This document shows positions 61,348-64,000 of a stretch of DNA of 64,000 nucleotides, in pieces. The translations under genes were made by a program, and so were the position numbers. The stretch's first letter is position 1. Every line of letters starts with the position of its first letter. This DNA comes from JAYPAN01 sp038123715 (GTDB taxonomy: Bacteria > Pseudomonadota > Alphaproteobacteria > RS24), in NCBI GenBank assembly GCA_038123715.1, contig JAYPAN010000001.1, positions 231,631-295,630 of the forward strand, given 5' to 3'. The notes beneath the pieces are model-generated. The model searched no databases. It was not told the DNA's origin and worked only from the letters and a program-made list of their open reading frames with translations.

Positions 61348-63171
61348 ATGTGCGGCATTATCGGTGTCATTGGTCAGGGCAATGTTGCCGGACAGGTTTT
61401 GGACGGATTAAAGCGGCTTGAATATCGCGGCTATGACAGCGCCGGCATTGCCACATTGCATGGCGGTGACATTCAGCGCCGCCGCGCCGAAGGCAAACTT
61501 GCGGCTTTGCAGGAAGTGTTGGAGGGCGAGCCTTTGACCGGCTCAGTGGGTATCGGCCATACACGCTGGGCGACGCATGGGCCGGCGGTGACCCGCAATG
61601 CACATCCGCATAAAAATGAACGTGTGGCGCTGGTTCACAATGGAATCATTGAAAATTATCGTGAATTAAAACAACAGCTTGTGGAAGCAGGCGTCATATT
61701 TACATCAGATACGGACACAGAAGTTGTGGCGCATCTTTTTGCTGGTCATTTAGCCGAAGGTCGCTCGGTGAAAGAGGCAGCGCAAGCGACTTTCTCGGCG
61801 CTTCAAGGGGCATTTGCCATTGGCCTGATTGTGCAAGGTCAGGAGGGGGAAATCATTGTTGCGCGCAAGGGCAGCCCGCTGGCAATCGGTCATGGTGACA
61901 ATGCCATGTATCTCGGCTCCGATGCATTCGCGCTGGCGCCGTTTACCAATCGCATCACCTATTTGGAAGATGGTGATTGGGGCATTATCAGGCAAAACGG
62001 GCTGGAGCTGTTTTCCTTTGACGGCGCGGCGCGCCAACGGCCAATGGTCAGTGTCGATGCCAGCGCGGCAATGGTCGATAAGGGCAATTACCGGCATTTC
62101 ATGGCTAAGGAAATCCACGAACAGCCGGAAGTGCTGTCACGCACATTCGGCCAATATATTGACCCGGAAAATCAGTCAGTGAATTTCCCGTCCCATAATC
62201 TTGATTTTTCGGCGATCAACCGCGTTGTGCTTGTGGCTTGCGGCACGGCCTATTTTGCCGCGCAAGTGGGGCGCAATTGGATTGAGCGTTATGCGCGCAT
62301 TCCGGCCAGTATTGATATTGCTTCCGAGTTCAGATATCGCGATGCGCCCATGTCGAAAGATTGTTTGGCGGTGTTTGTGTCGCAATCAGGCGAGACAGCC
62401 GACACGCTGGCCGCGCTCGCCCATTGCAAAGCCCATGGCTTGCCGACCATTGGCGTGGTCAATGTGCCGGAAAGCTCCATGACGCGGGAAGTGGATATCA
62501 CTTTCCCGACCTATGCCGGGCCAGAAATCGGTGTCGCCTCGACCAAAGCCTTTACCGCCCAATTGGGCGCGCTGGCGGCACTGGCGATTGGGCTGGGGCG
62601 CGCTAAAGGCACGATTGACCGAGAGGAAGAAGCCCGCCTCACTGATCTGCTGATGGCAACACCGCGTCAGGCCAATGATGTGCTGGCTTGCGAAGAACAG
62701 ATTGAAGCGATTGCCAAGGGCTTTACCGACTATACCAGCGCGCTGTTTATAGGTCGGGCGACTATGTTCCCGCTGGCGCTGGAGGGCGCGCTGAAGCTGA
62801 AAGAGATTTCCTATATTCACGCGGAAGGCTTTGCCGCCGGTGAATTGAAACATGGCTCAATTGCGCTGGTCGATGAAAATCTGCCGATTGTGGTGATTGC
62901 GCCGGATGATGAGTTGTTCGACAAAACCGTCTCCAATATGCAGGAAGTTTTGGCGCGCGATGGCAAAGTTATTTTGCTGGCCAGCGAATATGGCGCGGCG
63001 CGCGCCGGTCAGGAATGTATGGCGACGATTGGCCTGCCGCAGCTTGACGCTTTTGTTTCACCGATACTTTACGCGCTGCCGCTGCAATTGCTGGCCTATC
63101 ATGCCGCCGTCGCCAAAGGCACGGATGTTGATCAGCCACGCAATCTTGCCAAGTCAGTTACCGTGGAGTAG
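61348..63171 (+). CDS. glmS: Glutamine--fructose-6-phosphate aminotransferase
   Basis: GlmS makes glucosamine 6-phosphate from fructose 6-phosphate and glutamine, the first step of amino-sugar synthesis. The 607-aa protein has the N-terminal nucleophile Cys2 (MCGIIGVIGQGN) and glutaminase motifs (GIGHTRWATHGPAV, HNGIIENYRELK). Two SIS isomerase domains follow (VACGTAYFAAQVGRNWIE, SQSGETADTLAAL, EGALKLKEISYIHAEGFAAG), and it ends DQPRNLAKSVTVE. No glmS ribozyme sequence is visible upstream, as expected outside Firmicutes. Confidence 0.98.
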   Translation: MCGIIGVIGQGNVAGQVLDGLKRLEYRGYDSAGIATLHGGDIQRRRAEGKLAALQEVLEGEPLTGSVGIGHTRWATHGPAVTRNAHPHKNERVALVHNGIIENYRELKQQLVEAGVIFTSDTDTEVVAHLFAGHLAEGRSVKEAAQATFSALQGAFAIGLIVQGQEGEIIVARKGSPLAIGHGDNAMYLGSDAFALAPFTNRITYLEDGDWGIIRQNGLELFSFDGAARQRPMVSVDASAAMVDKGNYRHFMAKEIHEQPEVLSRTFGQYIDPENQSVNFPSHNLDFSAINRVVLVACGTAYFAAQVGRNWIERYARIPASIDIASEFRYRDAPMSKDCLAVFVSQSGETADTLAALAHCKAHGLPTIGVVNVPESSMTREVDITFPTYAGPEIGVASTKAFTAQLGALAALAIGLGRAKGTIDREEEARLTDLLMATPRQANDVLACEEQIEAIAKGFTDYTSALFIGRATMFPLALEGALKLKEISYIHAEGFAAGELKHGSIALVDENLPIVVIAPDDELFDKTVSNMQEVLARDGKVILLASEYGAARAGQECMATIGLPQLDAFVSPILYALPLQLLAYHAAVAKGTDVDQPRNLAKSVTVE

Positions 63172-63180
63172 GTTTTCGAC

Positions 63181-63273
63181 ATGCCCTTATATGTCAGGAA
63201 AATCATCTTATCTACTTTTGGCTGGGCAATCGTTTTCGGTCTTTATTTCGCGTTTGTGTTTGAAATTATTTGA
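63181..63273 (+). CDS. Candidate 30-aa single-pass membrane protein
   Basis: A 30-codon frame (MPLYVRKIILSTFGWAIVFG, then LYFAFVFEII) follows the glmS stop by 9 bp. It is one basic-then-hydrophobic helix with no other feature. No strong SD is visible, but the frame could be translated by re-initiation after glmS. At this length chance cannot be excluded; the membrane-helix composition is the only support. Confidence 0.35.
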   Translation: MPLYVRKIILSTFGWAIVFGLYFAFVFEII

Positions 63274-63354
63274 TAGGTTAAACGGGTTTTGGCGCATTGA
63301 AATAATAATGGCTCAAAATCGGTTGAATAAGAAAAATGCAGTGAGAGGCGCATT

Positions 63355-63474
63355 ATGGAAGCATTGGGCATTTTAGGATTTGTTTTCGGCCTTATCGCCT
63401 TTGTGCGCGTTGAAAAACTCGTCAAGACACTCAAAGAAAAAGGTGTTCTCGAAGAAGATTATAAGGAAGAATAA
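63355..63474 (+). CDS. Small 39-aa membrane-anchored protein
   Basis: The 39-codon frame reads MEALGILGFVFGLIAFVRVE, then KLVKTLKEKGVLEEDYKEE. It has one hydrophobic N-terminal helix followed by an amphipathic, highly charged tail. GAGAGG lies 7 nt before the ATG, a good SD, and the composition is protein-like throughout. I do not recognise a named family. The next gene starts 35 bp later with its own strong SD. Bases 63274-63354 hold no evident gene. Confidence 0.6.
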   Translation: MEALGILGFVFGLIAFVRVEKLVKTLKEKGVLEEDYKEE

Positions 63475-63509
63475 TCCGCGCTGCTTCACTCAAAAAAGAG
63501 GAGGAGGGA

Positions 63510-63878
63510 ATGGCATTTTGGTTTTTGGTGGCGGCGGCGATATTGTCGCTGGCGGGCATGGTGTTTCACGGTTTTATCGGCGCGCGCATTTATATGGGCA
63601 ATGTCAATGACAGCAACTTGCCGGTGCTGACCAAATCGCTGAGTCTTGTTTCTTGGCATGTGTTTACTGTTTTTCTTCTGGTCTCCGGCCTTGCATTGGC
63701 CGTTATCGCCGTTAATCCGCAATATGCCATTGCCGCCTATCCGGTCATTGGCGTCAATATATTGGGCGCGGGCTTGTTCATTATGTTTGGGCTTGGCGGG
63801 CATGGTCATTTGCTGCGCTTGCCCGGCGCATATCTGATGGGCGGAACCGCCCTGCTTGCGCTGGCCGGTATTTTATAG
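63510..63878 (+). CDS. Unknown four-helix membrane protein
   Basis: The 122-aa protein has four predicted transmembrane helices (residues about 3-25, 45-66, 71-93 and 102-121). A short polar loop, GARIYMGNVNDSNLPVLTKS, lies between the first two. Two conserved-looking His residues occur in SLVSWHVFTVFLL and GLGGHGHLLRLPG, which could bind metal or heme. GAGGAGGGA precedes the ATG. I do not recognise the family. Confidence 0.75.
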   Translation: MAFWFLVAAAILSLAGMVFHGFIGARIYMGNVNDSNLPVLTKSLSLVSWHVFTVFLLVSGLALAVIAVNPQYAIAAYPVIGVNILGAGLFIMFGLGGHGHLLRLPGAYLMGGTALLALAGIL

Positions 63879-63885
63879 CCTTGTT

Positions 63886-64000
63886 GTGAGCGCCAAATAT
63901 AACCGCATTGGCGACGGCTATGACGCGACACGCCGCGCCGACAGCGCGATTATGCAGGCGCTGGCCGATTATCTCAATCTTCAAAAACATGGTCGCTATC
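63886..64000 (+). CDS. SAM-dependent methyltransferase, N-terminal part (runs off the window)
   Basis: A GTG at 63886 begins MSAKYNRIGDGYDATRRADS, a stretch typical of class I methyltransferases just before their SAM-binding motif (a Y-N-x-I-x-x-x-Y-D-x-x-R-R-A-D pattern). Only 38 codons are in the window, so the SAM motif itself is not seen. It starts 7 bp after the membrane-protein stop. Confidence 0.6.
   Translation, partial: MSAKYNRIGDGYDATRRADSAIMQALADYLNLQKHGRY

Noticed and set aside
1..64000. tRNA, rRNA, CRISPR, prophage or transposase features
   Set aside because: Scanning intergenic spaces on both strands showed no cloverleaf, no regular repeat-spacer array and no integrase or transposase motifs.

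Overview
The window is a chromosomal segment from an alphaproteobacterium. The evidence is gene order: rpsB-tsf-pyrH-frr-uppS-cdsA-dxr-rseP-bamA-skp-lpxD-lpxA-lpxI-lpxB, then gltX, comEC and lexA beside a trp operon and a ppiD/tpiA-secG-pyrG-kdsA block, then eno-ftsB and lipA. LpxI is used instead of LpxH, IspD and IspF are fused, and lexA has a GTTS-N7-GTTC operator of the alphaproteobacterial type. The catabolic and transport genes on the right would suit a marine heterotroph, but genus cannot be read from the sequence. One run of exactly 100 N (16689-16788) marks a scaffold gap, so this is a draft assembly. No rRNA, tRNA, CRISPR array, prophage or insertion sequence was seen.

Layout. (1) 1-13557, plus strand: translation factors, UMP kinase, isoprenoid and phospholipid synthesis, outer-membrane biogenesis and lipid A synthesis in one tightly packed run. 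fabZ, commonly found between lpxD and lpxA, is absent here. (2) 13554-23533, mostly minus strand: gltA, gltX, the broken comEC (plus strand, cut by the gap), lexA, and ppiD-trpE-trpG-trpD-trpC. (3) 23695-27557, plus: tpiA, secG, pyrG, kdsA. (4) 27558-31115: preQ1/queuosine genes queC-queE and queD-queF, interrupted by two small unknown plus-strand genes, with another small, possibly frameshifted gene after kdsA. (5) 31273-40355: eno, ftsB, lipA, a coq10/ratA-type gene, then pncC, pgpA and ispDF on the minus strand, and dusB-ntrB-ntrC on the plus strand. (6) 40445-59885, accessory-looking: an alpha-methylacyl-CoA racemase, an orphan peptide-binding protein, an acyltransferase/YiiX-like pair, hspQ, an Old Yellow Enzyme homologue, two MFS carriers, a GST, a thioesterase, a large DUF3604 protein, an acyl-CoA ligase, a SulP-STAS-cNMP transporter, a crotonase, a ferric-reductase-like membrane protein and a long acyl-CoA dehydrogenase. 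(7) 60014-64000: glmU-glmS followed by very small membrane-protein genes and the start of a methyltransferase.

How the parts work together. Regions 1, 3 and 7 supply envelope precursors: UDP-GlcNAc from GlmS/GlmU, undecaprenyl diphosphate from Dxr/IspDF/UppS, lipid A from the Lpx enzymes and KDO from KdsA. Outer-membrane assembly comes from BamA, Skp, RseP and PpiD. Region 6 has the parts expected for uptake, CoA activation, epimerisation and beta-oxidation of an unidentified, probably branched or cyclic, carboxylic acid.

The most interesting regulatory signal is GANTC, the CcrM methylation site. By hand count there are about 50 in 64 kb, against roughly 250 expected for a random sequence. 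Two clusters of four lie directly upstream of pyrG and ftsB, and another site sits inside the lexA operator. A TGCCT-repeat/palindrome array lies between ispDF and dusB-ntrBC.
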